This document shows, in pieces, positions 1 to 10,589 of a stretch of DNA of 64,000 bases. The stretch spans positions 50,216 to 114,215 of the forward strand of contig MNCI01004969.1 in assembly GCA_015680685.1 (NCBI GenBank), in the 5' to 3' direction. Both the position numbers and the translations under genes were made by a program. Under the pieces are notes generated by a model, which was not told where the DNA came from, did no database searches, and saw only the letters and a list, made by a program, of their open reading frames with translations. The stretch is from Gnetum montanum (lineage: Eukaryota > Streptophyta > Gnetopsida > Gnetales > Gnetaceae). Numbering within the stretch: position 1 is the first letter of the stretch; each line of letters begins with the position of its first letter.

Positions 1-1020
1 GACCCCAATCACAGCCCATGGCCTCTTCATTTGTCATCACACTAGTCGTCGCAATGGTCACAACCTCCAAAAACCATGCCATGCAAAGAATCCAATTATC
101 GCTAGAATTGGAATGCCCTTGCACACACCCACCCATGCAGTCAAAGAAAAACCCTCGTTTCCCACAATCATGAAACCTTCATAGCAAAAACCCTTTGCAT
201 CAATGCACACCCTCCCAACCACAATGGCCCAAACAACCTACAACAATAGTAGCCCCTACCATCCCAGGGTGCTACCAACAACTCCCAAAGCCCAAAACCC
301 CCAACTACAAAAAACACCAAAGAGTAAAAACACCAAGGGGAGAGCATAGTTAGGGTACTTGATAGATGTTGTTTTCCTCCTCTCCTCCATGCATGCTTGT
401 AGTAAGAAACCCAATGCTTGTTCTTCCTCATCCACATTTGCTAGTTTGGAATGCAAGCATCCACTTTGGCATGTCATCCTAGCAGCAACTATGCTCTGTA
501 CTAGCAACACTCTACACTAACATCAATTCTATGCTTTAAACTTCACATTTCACAAATTTGAAAATGACAAACTTACCCATGGTAAAATGCACTTTTATAC
601 CCTCTTGGGACCACTTAATGCTTTACCAACCCTGGGACTATGCTCAACACTATTTGTGTAGTAGAGAGTATAGTTGGGTGGGAATGTAGTTGGGTGAGAG
701 CGTAGTCACCCAGACTTAAACTAGCACATATGGCATGCTGAGGCCTAAGACCTTCTTTAACAATGCATGTGCATACTTAGGTAAAATTTTTATTGCATTA
801 CTTTCTTTCATTTCATGCATATCAACTTCATTAAGACGGGTGTGGCTTGATGTTTTTCCAGTTGTTTTTGTAGGAATTTGACAAGAATACAACATGACTA
901 TGCATGAGCAACTACTCTCACCTTTGGTCCTCACTGGGCCCCATGATGATCTCACACAATGCATCGATTCACAATATCTAGACTTTGAGCCCATAGCCTA
1001 CGATGAATACATAACATCTA
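1..1020. other. Non-coding, probable degraded retroelement flank
   Basis: I see no supported gene here; the short open frames on both strands have no recognisable domain. The segment at about 600-720 has repeated short phrases (GTAGTTGGGTG, GGGACTATGCTC) that recur at 8188-8410, so this stretch probably belongs to the same repeat family as the LTR-like DNA near 8.4 kb. It lies just upstream of the decayed pol of element A and may be its gag or leader region, too decayed to read. Confidence 0.4.
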
Positions 1021-1830
1021 TAGAGGTACCACTAGATTAGCCAAACCATCTAGTTAAGGCTCCAGATCTATAGACAGGTGACACCATTGAGGATCCCCTC
1101 ATTAAAATCCTTGTAGCTACACCTAGTGGTGAGGAAAAATCATTGAAACTTAGCTTCTTATTAGAGCCTCAACATGCCCAGAACATCACTAAAGTGCTCA
1201 ACAACAACATTAAGACATTCACATGGTCTTACGAAGACATGCCAGGCTCAGATCCTCGTGTAGTCCAACATGACATTATCCTTAATTTTAGCATTAAGCC
1301 AGTTAAATAGAAATCATGTAAGGTTAGGCTTGAGGTGGCATTGGCAGTCCATGATGAGATCATCAAGCTTTACAAAGCTAGTTTCATTTGGGGTATTGAC
1401 TATGCAAATTGGATCTTCCACAATGTGGTTGTGCCCAAGAAAATGGAAAGTATATGCATCTGCATAGACTTCTAAGACTTGAAGAAGGTGACCATTAAAG
1501 ATGACTACATGTTTCCTAGTATTAATCAATTGGTCAATACCACAACTAGTCATGCCTTGTTATCCTTTATGCATGGGTTCTCGGGCTACAACCAGATTTG
1601 GATCAATCAAGAGCACCAGCTTAACACAACTTTTATGATCCCTTGGGGTACATTTTGTTACACCATGATGCCTTTTGGACTTAAGAATGTAGGAGAAAAT
1701 TTCTAGCATGCAATGACTTACATCTTTAGCAATTACATGTTAAGCTTGCTCAACAATTATGTAGATGACATTGCAATTAAGTCCAAAGTAGCACACAACC
1801 ATGCAAATGACTTAGACCTAGTCCTGGATG
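1021..1830 (+). pseudogene. Element A: Tat-lineage Ty3/gypsy reverse transcriptase (broken)
   Basis: Decayed RT of a Ty3/gypsy element. In order I can read a leader resembling TWSYEDMPG (about 1218-1250), a VVPKK-like fingers motif (about 1428), the GFSGYNQI palm motif (about 1575), PWGTFCY and MPFGLKN (about 1640-1690), and the catalytic YVDD (about 1760). Several in-frame stops interrupt it, mostly TAG and TAA. The wording matches the Tat/Ogre branch better than chromoviruses, and this is supported by the archaeal-type RNase H next door. The frame runs almost directly from YVDD into the RNase H, so the RT thumb/connection is missing, probably by deletion. Non-functional. Confidence 0.85.
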
Positions 1831-1859
1831 AGCATGTTAGTAGTGTCAATCAAGTGCCT

Positions 1860-2265
1860 GACAACTTCAAGGCACTCCTGCCCTTTGACGATGCTTCGAT
1901 CTTTCAAGGAGCTAGTGTCACTATCGTTATCAAATTTTCCTCTAAGGAGATCTAACCCTTCACATATTTTTTTGCATTCCCATGCACTAACAACGTGGCA
2001 AAGTACGAAGGTCTTTTTCAGGGTATCCTAGTAGCTTGCAACCTAGGAATCTAAAACATAGAAATTTGAGGTGACTTACAATTAGTAATTAACCAAGTAA
2101 CAAAGGTTTATGCTTGTAAAGCCCAACATTTACAACCTTATTATGACCTAACAAAGCACTTCCTTAAATAGTTTGCAACCACTAATGTACAATACATTCC
2201 CCAAAACAAAAATTTCATAGTCGATGCACTAGCAATGCTAGCCATAAGCATTGCACCTAACATGT
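1860..2265 (+). pseudogene. Element A: archaeal-type RNase H (aRH) remnant
   Basis: Reads as the second, archaeal-type RNase H typical of Tat-lineage elements. Visible landmarks are FDDAS (about 1877), TNNVAKYEG (about 1987), a GDLQLVINQV block (about 2072), and the terminal VDALAML (about 2220). The four acidic positions expected for an RNase H active site (FDD, YEG, GDL, VDA) are all still acidic. At least four stops break the frame. In intact Tat elements a conventional RNase H lies between RT and aRH; here there is no room for one. Confidence 0.8.
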
Positions 2266-2295
2266 TCCATGCATTGCCCACCTCAATGGTAGATT

Positions 2296-3612
2296 ACACT
2301 CTACCTATCATGCAAACTACTAACATTACATCCATAGCCATAGTTGGTATGACCCATGCAATGGAATGGTATGATGAAATTAAGATGTACCTTCTATAGG
2401 GTAAGCCTCCACAACATCTAACCATTGCCCAAAATGATGCAGTGCGTAAGCAATCGCAATAGTATGTCATCTTGGGTGGTAACACACTATGTCGCAGATT
2501 CTACTATGGCATACTATTGACCTACGTGAGTGACAGCGAAGCACAAATGATAGTTGAACAAGTCCATGAGGGACTATGTGAAGGCCACATAGCACCTAGG
2601 GCAATGGTAGCAAAAATCATATGCTTAGGCTATTATTGACCTTACATGGAGCTCGATTGTGTCTCCAAGTTCAAAACATGCAACATCTATCAATGACATG
2701 GAAACTTAATGTACATGCCACCAACTAAACTATATACAATGCAAATCATGTGGCCATTCAAATGTTGGGGTTCATACATCATTGAACCTATCACACCTAA
2801 GTCCTCCACAGGGCATCCGCATGGCATAGCTTCATTATAACCACAACTGAGTATTTTACCAAGTAGGTTGAGGCTATTCCCCTTAGGAAGAAAACATTAC
2901 AACAAGTTTGCAAATTTGTGCTTGACAACATAGTGACCTATTTTGGTTTACCCATGACCATAGTAATAGAAAATGGACCATAGTTTAGCAGTGTTGAAAC
3001 CAAGGCCTTTTGTGAATTCTTTAGTATCAAACATTTCTTTTTGTCATCATACTACCTATAGGTGAATGGCCAAGTAGAGGCCACAAAAAAAGTCATTATT
3101 AGCCTTCTACAGAAGATGTCTAGCAAAAACAAACAATGATTGCATGAGCAATTAGTCTATGCACTCTAGGCCTACCACATGACAAATAGAACAATAATAG
3201 GTAAGACATCTTATAGTCTTGTTTACGGGTATAAATCTATTTTGCCTTTCGAAGGTTTCATTGCTTTGGGTGATCCTCTCAAACTTCATTGATGAAGCTC
3301 AAAATAATGATTTGAGAACCATGACCTCGACTCCATAGAGGAGGACTGCATGTAGACACTTGACCACATCGAATGTTACCAAGAAAAGCAACAACAAAAG
3401 CACCATAACAATCAGCATCAATGCCTGATCAAGAAAGGGGACCTAGTCCTCAAGGTCATTTGTGAACCTGTAAAAAAATTCTTAGCCAACTAGGAAGGAC
3501 CTTCCTTGGTCATTAAGGCGTACAACAACAAAGCATTCAAACTTGCTAACCAAGATAGCAATGAAGTTGCCAATCTAATAAACCATTTGTATCTGAAGCC
3601 TTATTATGCCTA
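2296..3612 (+). pseudogene. Element A: integrase remnant
   Basis: Integrase of the same polyprotein. The zinc-binding region starts around 2553 (VHEGLCEGH...); its final CxxC reads CNIY, so the last Cys is lost. The catalytic core shows EYFTKWVEA (about 2845), IENGP (about 2966) and GQVEATKK (about 3070). The two usual catalytic Asp residues (DYFTKW, SDNG) are both Glu here. The C-terminal end YLKPYYA followed by a stop (about 3590-3610) matches the usual end of Tat-type polyproteins. Many TAG/TAA/TGA stops; inactive. Confidence 0.8.
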
Positions 3613-3660
3613 GCACGCAACACCACATCTTGACAAAGCAAGGTAAGCATAGAAGTTCGA

Positions 3661-3990
3661 TATGACTATAAACTAGCATAGAAGTCCTCTATGACTATAA
3701 ATTGGCATAGATAGTCTACTATGACTATAAACTAGCATAAACCATCTGCTGTGACGCTAAACTAGCATCCACACCAAACATCCACTACAATGTTAAACTA
3801 GCATGCAGCAGTCTACTAGGACTATAAACTAGCACATACAGTCTACCAGAACCTTAAACTGGGTGCACAGTCTACTCAAACCTTAAACTAGCAAAGCCTA
3901 TGGTCCTCTAGAACCTTAAACTGGGTTCATGATCTACTATGACCTTCAACTAGCAAAGCATATGGTCTACCAAGACCTTAAACTAAGTTT
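3661..3990 (+). repeat. Tandem repeat, 11 degenerate units of about 29-36 bp
   Basis: Units start near 3661, 3690, 3720, 3750, 3786, 3817, 3847, 3876, 3909, 3938 and 3971. The core reads like GACTATAAACTAGCATA, drifting to ACCTTAAACTAGCAAAG in later units, often followed by AGTCTAC. The array lies directly after the end of the element A polyprotein. Tandem arrays in the 3' untranslated region are known from Tat/Ogre elements. Confidence 0.85.
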
Positions 3991-4073
3991 TCCATCCATC
4001 ACAAGTTTTTCAAGCAAGCAAGTGAGAATACTTCCAACTTCCCTCCTCCCCCCTTCTTTTTTCTACTTCCCAT

Positions 4074-4090
4074 GAGTGAGGTGGGGACAC
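4074..4090 (+). promoter_or_regulatory. Candidate polypurine tract of element A
   Basis: A purine run GAGTGAGGTGGGGACA lies about 460 bp after the polyprotein end, a position that would suit a plus-strand primer. No convincing TG start of a 3' LTR follows it, so this is weak. Confidence 0.3.
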
Positions 4091-4132
4091 TATAGTCCCA
4101 AAGCAGGGTTCCTATCGTCGGCTCTTCCTTTA

Positions 4133-4440
4133 GAGCACTCACAACATTATTGACCCCCTAGCATTTTGTTGATCTTTCGAAGCTCCCGTCATTGGTGTAG
4201 CCTTGGTGCACTTGTAGCACTACCACCTTCAGGCATTGTTGATCTTTTGGGGACCTTGTCATCACAACATCCTATGGAGCACTTGCAACATCATCAACCC
4301 CCACCATCTTGTTGATTTTTCTAAGCACTTTCCATTGGTTCGGTCTTTGGAGCAATCATAGCATCAACGTTCCAGCACTTTCATTTGCTTCCTGAGCACT
4401 TGCAACTGCTTCAACTTCTATCACATTTGTATCCTCTTCA
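4133..4440. repeat. Degenerate tandem repeat, period about 45-73 bp
   Basis: The phrase GAGCACTTGCAACATCATCAA followed by CACCATNTTGTTGATCTTT recurs with drift near 4133, 4206, 4277, 4349 and 4394. There is no coding potential. Confidence 0.55.
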
Positions 4441-5590
4441 CATCTAGCACTTGATTTGCATTTCATATTTTATGGTTGTTTTATTTTCTTCTCAAAGTTG
4501 TGTTTATAAGATGAACCTTGAGGGTAATCATGCAGAGATGCATCTCATCATAGTAGCAAGTCATCACATTACTCTAATGTGCATGATTAGACTAGCCAAG
4601 CCACTCTAGAATGAAAATCCCTATTACCCCACTATAGCCTACTTACATTACCCCTTTTACTTTAATATGCTTAAATTCCCTTGCATCACCAAGCTTGCAA
4701 ACCCCTCTGATGCACATGGCACCCTCCTTACATCAACTTTTGAACCCAAGGTGAATGTAACACAAGTCATCCCATGGGGAGCCTCTGTTGGCTAGTCAAA
4801 GCTTAGGTATATGTAACACAAGTCATCCCAGAGAGGAAAAACCTACCCTACAAACACAATGCATTTTCACCAAAGAAAAGCCCATTAGGTGGCACATAGT
4901 TCATCTAATGGAAAGCATCCCACAACTAGCATTTCCTAATGTGTAGAATCCAAAGCAAGTTTGCCTCACAAAAAAATGTCCCCAAGAAAAATTAGTAGAG
5001 CCACAAATTCACAACTGGTCCAAACTTGAATCTGCACTAACTTTCTCATGAGCATTCTGATGAGAGGTCATCATTTGAAGGGAAAACCATTCTTGTGCCA
5101 TGGATGCTAACTCTCTCATGAGCATTCTAAAAAGAGGTCACTATTTTGGTGGATAGCCACCTTGATGCCTTGATCCTCATTAGTCGTGCTAACTCTACAT
5201 CTTGTAGTATGATAGACTATTTACATTTCATCTTCCCTATTACCCCTAGCACATTCCCTATAGTCTTTACCTCTAGCATACCATTACCCTTGACATTCTT
5301 GAGCATGCTGCAACAACATCTGATCAAGTATTTACGAGCAATGTTGGTGACACTCCTTCTATGGTGTTTTGTTGTTCTTTGTTAATGTCTCTCAAGACAC
5401 TCCTCAACACGTCAACAAAGAGGGGCCAATGAAACACCACAAAAATTTGGGCTCTAGCATCTTGACTACAAATTTTTCTAAGTATCAACATAAGGTAAAT
5501 GTTTTTCTAAGTGTTGGGACTAAACATTCCACTGCTAGGACTACACTCTAGAGCATAGTTAGTGTAGTTGTTGGCACATTTTTACCATTT
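4441..5590. other. Non-coding, repeat-rich
   Basis: No gene supported. Short local duplications are visible: ATGTAACACAAGTCATCCCA occurs twice (about 4755 and 4809) and CTCTCATGAGCATTCT twice (about 5043 and 5112). A copy of the CTCTAGAGCATAG motif at 5540-5557 links this stretch to the repeats at 7.76-8.06 kb. Confidence 0.5.
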
Positions 5591-7500
5591 CATGGAACAG
5601 GTGGACTTATTTGCAAATGGTGAGGTACAGAATCCTAATGAACTGAAACTGTTCAAGGAGGATTATGTTCTTTCTTGTAAATAATTCTGCAACAGTTAAT
5701 TAACCATGAAGTTGGAATAGAAATGAAAATGTTGCTGAATTGAATGTTTTGAAAATCAAGGGATAATGACATTGCAATTGGGAATGTTGGCATGAGGGTT
5801 TATCTAGAGTCAAAAGAAAATGGTGTATCAATTGTAGATATCTCTCTAGCTTATGATAGAGTAGCTCTAGTTACTTTTTCTGTAATAAAGTGCAGAGAAG
5901 ATNNNNNNNNNNNNNNNNNNNNNNNNNNNNNNNNNNNNNNNNNNNNNNNNNNNNNNNNNNNNNNNNNNNNNNNNNNNNNNNNNNNNNNNNNNNNNNNNNN
6001 NNNNNNNNNNNNNNNNNNNNNNNNNNNNNNNNNNNNNNNNNNNNNNNNNNNNNNNNNNNNNNNNNNNNNNNNNNNNNNNNNNNNNNNNNNNNNNNNNNNN
6101 NNNNNNNNNNNNNNNNNNNNNNNNNNNNNNNNNNNNNNNNNNNNNNNNNNNNNNNNNNNNNNNNNNNNNNNNNNNNNNNNNNNNNNNNNNNNNNNNNNNN
6201 NNNNNNNNNNNNNNNNNNNNNNNNNNNNNNNNNNNNNNNNNNNNNNNNNNNNNNNNNNNNNNNNNNNNNNNNNNNNNNNNNNNNNNNNNNNNNNNNNNNN
6301 NNNNNNNNNNNNNNNNNNNNNNNNNNNNNNNNNNNNNNNNNNNNNNNNNNNNNNNNNNNNNNNNNNNNNNNNNNNNNNNNNNNNNNNNNNNNNNNNNNNN
6401 NNNNNNNNNNNNNNNNNNNNNNNNNNNNNNNNNNNNNNNNNNNNNNNNNNNNNNNNNNNNNNNNNNNNNNNNNNNNNNNNNNNNNNNNNNNNNNNNNNNN
6501 NNNNNNNNNNNNNNNNNNNNNNNNNNNNNNNNNNNNNNNNNNNNNNNNNNNNNNNNNNNNNNNNNNNNNNNNNNNNNNNNNNNNNNNNNNNNNNNNNNNN
6601 NNNNNNNNNNNNNNNNNNNNNNNNNNNNNNNNNNNNNNNNNNNNNNNNNNNNNNNNNNNNNNNNNNNNNNNNNNNNNNNNNNNNNNNNNNNNNNNNNNNN
6701 NNNNNNNNNNNNNNNNNNNNNNNNNNNNNNNNNNNNNNNNNNNNNNNNNNNNNNNNNCCATAGAAGCGCTTGTGTTTCAAAAGCCTTGAGAGCATTTTAG
6801 TAGTAAATTTCGTTATTGTGCAACGTTTGGGAACTGCTATTGGATTGTTGGAAGAGAGCCTCTGTTTGTAGTCACGCCGTGGAACAATTTGGTAGTCGAG
6901 AGGGTTCAGAAAATCTTTGGTATTTTGATGGGACCAGAATAGCTTCTTTTTATCTTTAGAGTGATTTTCCGTGTTATTTCAATCAGAAATTGTCAAGTCT
7001 TTTAAAGGTTCTGTTTAAATGCAATCGTTGACATCTACTGTCTAGCCAAAATGGAGTCTCGTACATGGTAGTTTACGCAGCAATTTTTGGTAGTACAGTA
7101 GGATTGTCTTGAAGATATTGCTTGTTTGAGTCTTGGAAGTTTGAACAATTCATAGATATTGAATTTGGAATAGCTTTATTGCGAAGTGTTTACTCGTGTC
7201 ATTTTACCTTGTTTAAATATTTGAGGTCCACACAAATCTGCTTTCTTTTCTTTCTGTCTATTTCCTTTGAATCTTGCTCTATTTCTAGTTTTCTTGTGGA
7301 ACTATATATCTCTCTCTGGGGAAAATTAGGAGTAGATTTGCGGAGTTGTGCTCAAATGTTTATGCAAAATTTTACTTGTTACAAGCAGGTATTATAGGGA
7401 CCACGTAGACTAGGCAGTTGAACAAAATAGGAAATTTTCAATAACTCACAGTACTTGATAAAGTTGGCTGAATCTCTTAAAGTAAGTCATTTGTATTTCA
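5591..7500. other. Non-repetitive island with an assembly gap
   Basis: The DNA between the two repeat-family blocks does not look like retroelement sequence. It is AT-rich with ordinary unique-looking composition. A short open stretch from the ATG at 5595 reads MEQVDLFANGEVQ and stops after about 30 codons; 7122-7397 holds a 91-codon frame with no recognisable domain. Either could be an exon or intron fragment of a host gene, but I cannot show it. Positions 5903-6757 are unknown bases. Confidence 0.3.
5903..6757. other. Assembly gap (855 N)
   Basis: Continuous run of undetermined bases. Open frames drawn across it are meaningless. Confidence 0.99.
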
Positions 7501-7756
7501 CACACACGCAATCGTTACATTGCACACAACCGCACGCCGCAACAGCACACACACATACTCACATTAACTACTGAGTTATTTGGAGGTATCTGGGCCTTGG
7601 TGTTGCCAGAGACCAACAGGCACCTAAATCCCGTTCGAGGACACTCGTTGGCGGTCGCGTCCCAAACGGTCGCCAACAGTAGTCAGCCCAAAAATTTATT
7701 TTTTGTAATTTTCGCTAAGTGCCATCATGGAGCAAGAAACTGAAAATTTTTCAAAG

Positions 7757-8060
7757 TGTTGAGACTATGCTCTCCACTGTTAGGAGTATGCTCTAGAGCA
7801 TAGTTAGCGTAGTTAGCATGAAGACACTAGTTTTTGCAAGAATTTTTTAACTATCAGGACTACGCTTTACAATGTGGTCGAGCATAGACAATTTGGAAAC
7901 TTAATTTTTGGCAAGATTTTTTCTAAGTGGTAGGAATACGCTCTCCATTGTTGGGACTATGCTCTAGAGCATAGTCAATGTAGCCAGCATGGAAACACAT
8001 TTTTTGCAAAATTTTCTAACTGTTGAAACTACGCTCCAGAGCATAGTCAAGCATAGTTCT
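7757..8060. repeat. Imperfect tandem repeat with 18-bp palindromes
   Basis: About three units of roughly 90-110 bp, each with a GTTGGGACTATGCTC-like phrase and then CATGGAAACAC and TTTTTGCAAAATTTT. A perfect palindrome CTATGCTCTAGAGCATAG lies at 7957-7974. Its core is kept at 7787-7802 and a mutated form is at 8029-8046. Confidence 0.7.
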
Positions 8061-8422
8061 GCAAAACTACCTCTAGAAGCCTCTAGAATGTACCACCAGC
8101 CTTCATCTTAGCTCTAACACACCCCAGTAAGTAGGATCAACAACTTGCATTTATTTTGCACCCTCCATTGGTCCTAGAATTGTTCCTATGCTCAACACCA
8201 CTTCACATAGTGGACAACCTAGTCTTGAAGCATAGTCTCCAAACTTGCACTTTTTGCATTATTCTTAGGTACATTGTGGTCTTTTCAACACTTGAATGTG
8301 TAGTTGGGTAGCATAGTTATAGTCTAAAAATATTGCAAGGTCCATCAGAACACAACATAGCTTAACACCATTTGTTGCAGTGAGAGTGTAGTTAGGTGTA
8401 GCATAGTCCCAACTACCCTACT

Positions 8423-8475
8423 GCCACGTGGCACCCGATCAAAGATTCATAGCAACCCTAATCCTATAAATACCC
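8423..8475 (+). promoter_or_regulatory. G-box plus TATA box, LTR-like promoter
   Basis: A perfect G-box palindrome GCCACGTGGC (8423-8432) stands about 30 bp before a TATA element CCTATAAATA (8463-8472). The surrounding sequence (about 8188-8700) shares phrases with 600-720. It looks like the U3/R part of an LTR rather than a host promoter, although the LTR ends were not found. Confidence 0.5.
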
Positions 8476-10498
8476 TAGCATTCTACATTTTAGGGGTGGG
8501 AAAAACTCAAATGTAGTTGGCATTTCGGTTGGCACTTTTGGCACCTTAGTAAGAGCAAGTTTGAGGTAAGAACTAGCACACCATCGAGCACCTTTACACA
8601 CCACTCAAGACACCATAGACCACCACAGCCCATGGGGCACTGCAATAGCCAACCTAGTAGGCATAGACACCATAGTAGACATCAATTTCTATAGCCTAGA
8701 CACCTTAAGACTGTGACTACCCTATTTATTGCACTTATTTTACACCACGTACCTCCTCATGCTTCTTATAGTTAGCTATGCTCTCCCCATTTAGGGTGGT
8801 GCCACTTTCTCTCTTGTCCATTTCTTATGCATTTTTTAGCATTTTTGCTCACCTTTTAGCATTCTATTTGCATTTCTTATGATTTTCTACACACATCCAC
8901 ATGTTTGCACCTTTGTTTTACACTGAAAACCTTAACTGCACTCATGCTTGTTGACATCATTGATGCTACAAGCATCATGCGAACCCTTAGAATTGTTTCA
9001 GCATCACATTCAATAAGTCCTAGTTTGATCAACAAGATCATTCTAGGCATCCCATCTCTACCTCCAGTAGGCCCTCACGTGAACGTGGGGTCAAGCTATG
9101 CACACCGTAAACCTCTTAATGTTCCATTCCAGCCTTCAACATTTTCAATCGCTACATTGGTAGGGGAAGCCACAAATCTTTTAGATGCCCCTATCTACAT
9201 GCAATAGTGAAGTGTTCTTTAGTGGAACCCATCTCACAAGCTCAAGGGTTGTTGGATGGATTTCCTACCTAAGATTTTGATTCGTAAGTTTATGTGAGGC
9301 TATGGATTTAGTCGAGACCATGGCATTAAGCAATTGAGTCTAATGGTGCATGGTAAGGCATAGTCAAGACTTATCCTTCTAATAATAAATGTGCCTTAAC
9401 CATTGAGGATGTAAGTAGTGAGGTTATTTCCAAGACTCAGCCATGAGTGACTTATTTGGAGTCATGAGAATAATCAAATGATAATGGTGAGGTTATTCCA
9501 AGAATTGTTGGTATATTCCTTTAGTAGTGAGGATAACGAAGACCTAGCCTTCGAAGAAGCCTAAATAAATATACATTTTTTAGATTTCTATATTTCTTTG
9601 GATATTTGGATCTCTTTGATTTTTTTAGAAAATTTGTTCCATTTATGAACTAGAAAACATTTTTGAATATTTTACTGGAAACTTCTCTATAGCATATAAT
9701 CTAAGATTTGTAGCCCATAAACTTTATGCTCGATGAAGAGGGAAATAGAATAATCTTTCTTATTCAAGAAATTCTAAATCCTCCTACATTTCAACACAAA
9801 GAGCCTAGAGTAGGCAAGGAATATCAAAAGAGAAAAATAGGACGAAAGGTGAACCAATTCTATACAAGATGAACCCTCTAAACTTGGATAACAATTTCTA
9901 TATATTTTGTATTTTTATAAAATAGAAACCTTGAATACTTCTTCCATGTTTGAGCCATGTCCCTACTTTTGTAAATAAATAATAAAATATAATAAATATG
10001 AATTTTTCCTCTCTATCATTGGGACCATGAGATTGCAAGGAACATTTTTCATTTTAGCGCATGCTATATGTTCGAGAAAATATAATATTACTTATTATAT
10101 ATTAATATTTTATTATTTACTTTAGTAAATTTAAAAAAAAATAACATTATTACTAAATGTCCAATTGAGGTGAAATAAGTATGGTTGGGAATGATATTTT
10201 ACATACTATTTTATGATGCAACTAGTGGTATTTTTAGACATCTACATTTTTGTGGCTACGTAAATCTCTCTTTTTCACCAAATAAATTTCATTTAATTCT
10301 ATATGTGAGAATTATAAAAATTTTCTACACTATAATGGTCTACCATATCTATGTGCATAATTAATAATTTTTATCTATTTTACCACTTTCTTTTAAATTA
10401 GTAAATCAAAGTTAAATCTAGATCCTCAAGGTTTTGTAGCATTTCTATTAGTTATTTATAGAATACTTTGTGGATAATTAATAGGGGTGCTAGATGGG
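8476..10498. other. Non-coding; probably includes the 5' LTR of element D
   Basis: A 100-codon frame at 8905-9207 has no recognised domain and is not called as a gene. From about 9.55 kb the sequence becomes strongly AT-rich up to the primer site at 10,499, which marks the end of the D 5' LTR. I could not find the LTR start, and no second copy is visible in the window to align with. Confidence 0.4.
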
Positions 10499-10516
10499 TG
10501 GTATCAGAGCATGGAT
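10499..10516 (+). promoter_or_regulatory. Element D primer binding site (tRNA-iMet type)
   Basis: TGGTATCAGAGCATGG matches the classic plant primer site complementary to the 3' end of initiator tRNA-Met, used by many chromoviruses and copia elements. It fixes element D as a plus-strand LTR element starting to the left. Confidence 0.85.
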
Positions 10517-10589
10517 TTTTCCTTAGATAGTATAGAATTCTTTTAGCCATTTTTGGATTTATATTTTCTAAACTTGATTTCGTTCAAAA

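Noticed and set aside
4074-4140. 3' LTR of element A starting just after the GAGGTGGGGACA tract
   Set aside because: No TG start and no matching LTR copy was found upstream in the window.
5792-6795. Long open frames on both strands around 5.8-6.8 kb
   Set aside because: They consist almost entirely of N from the assembly gap.
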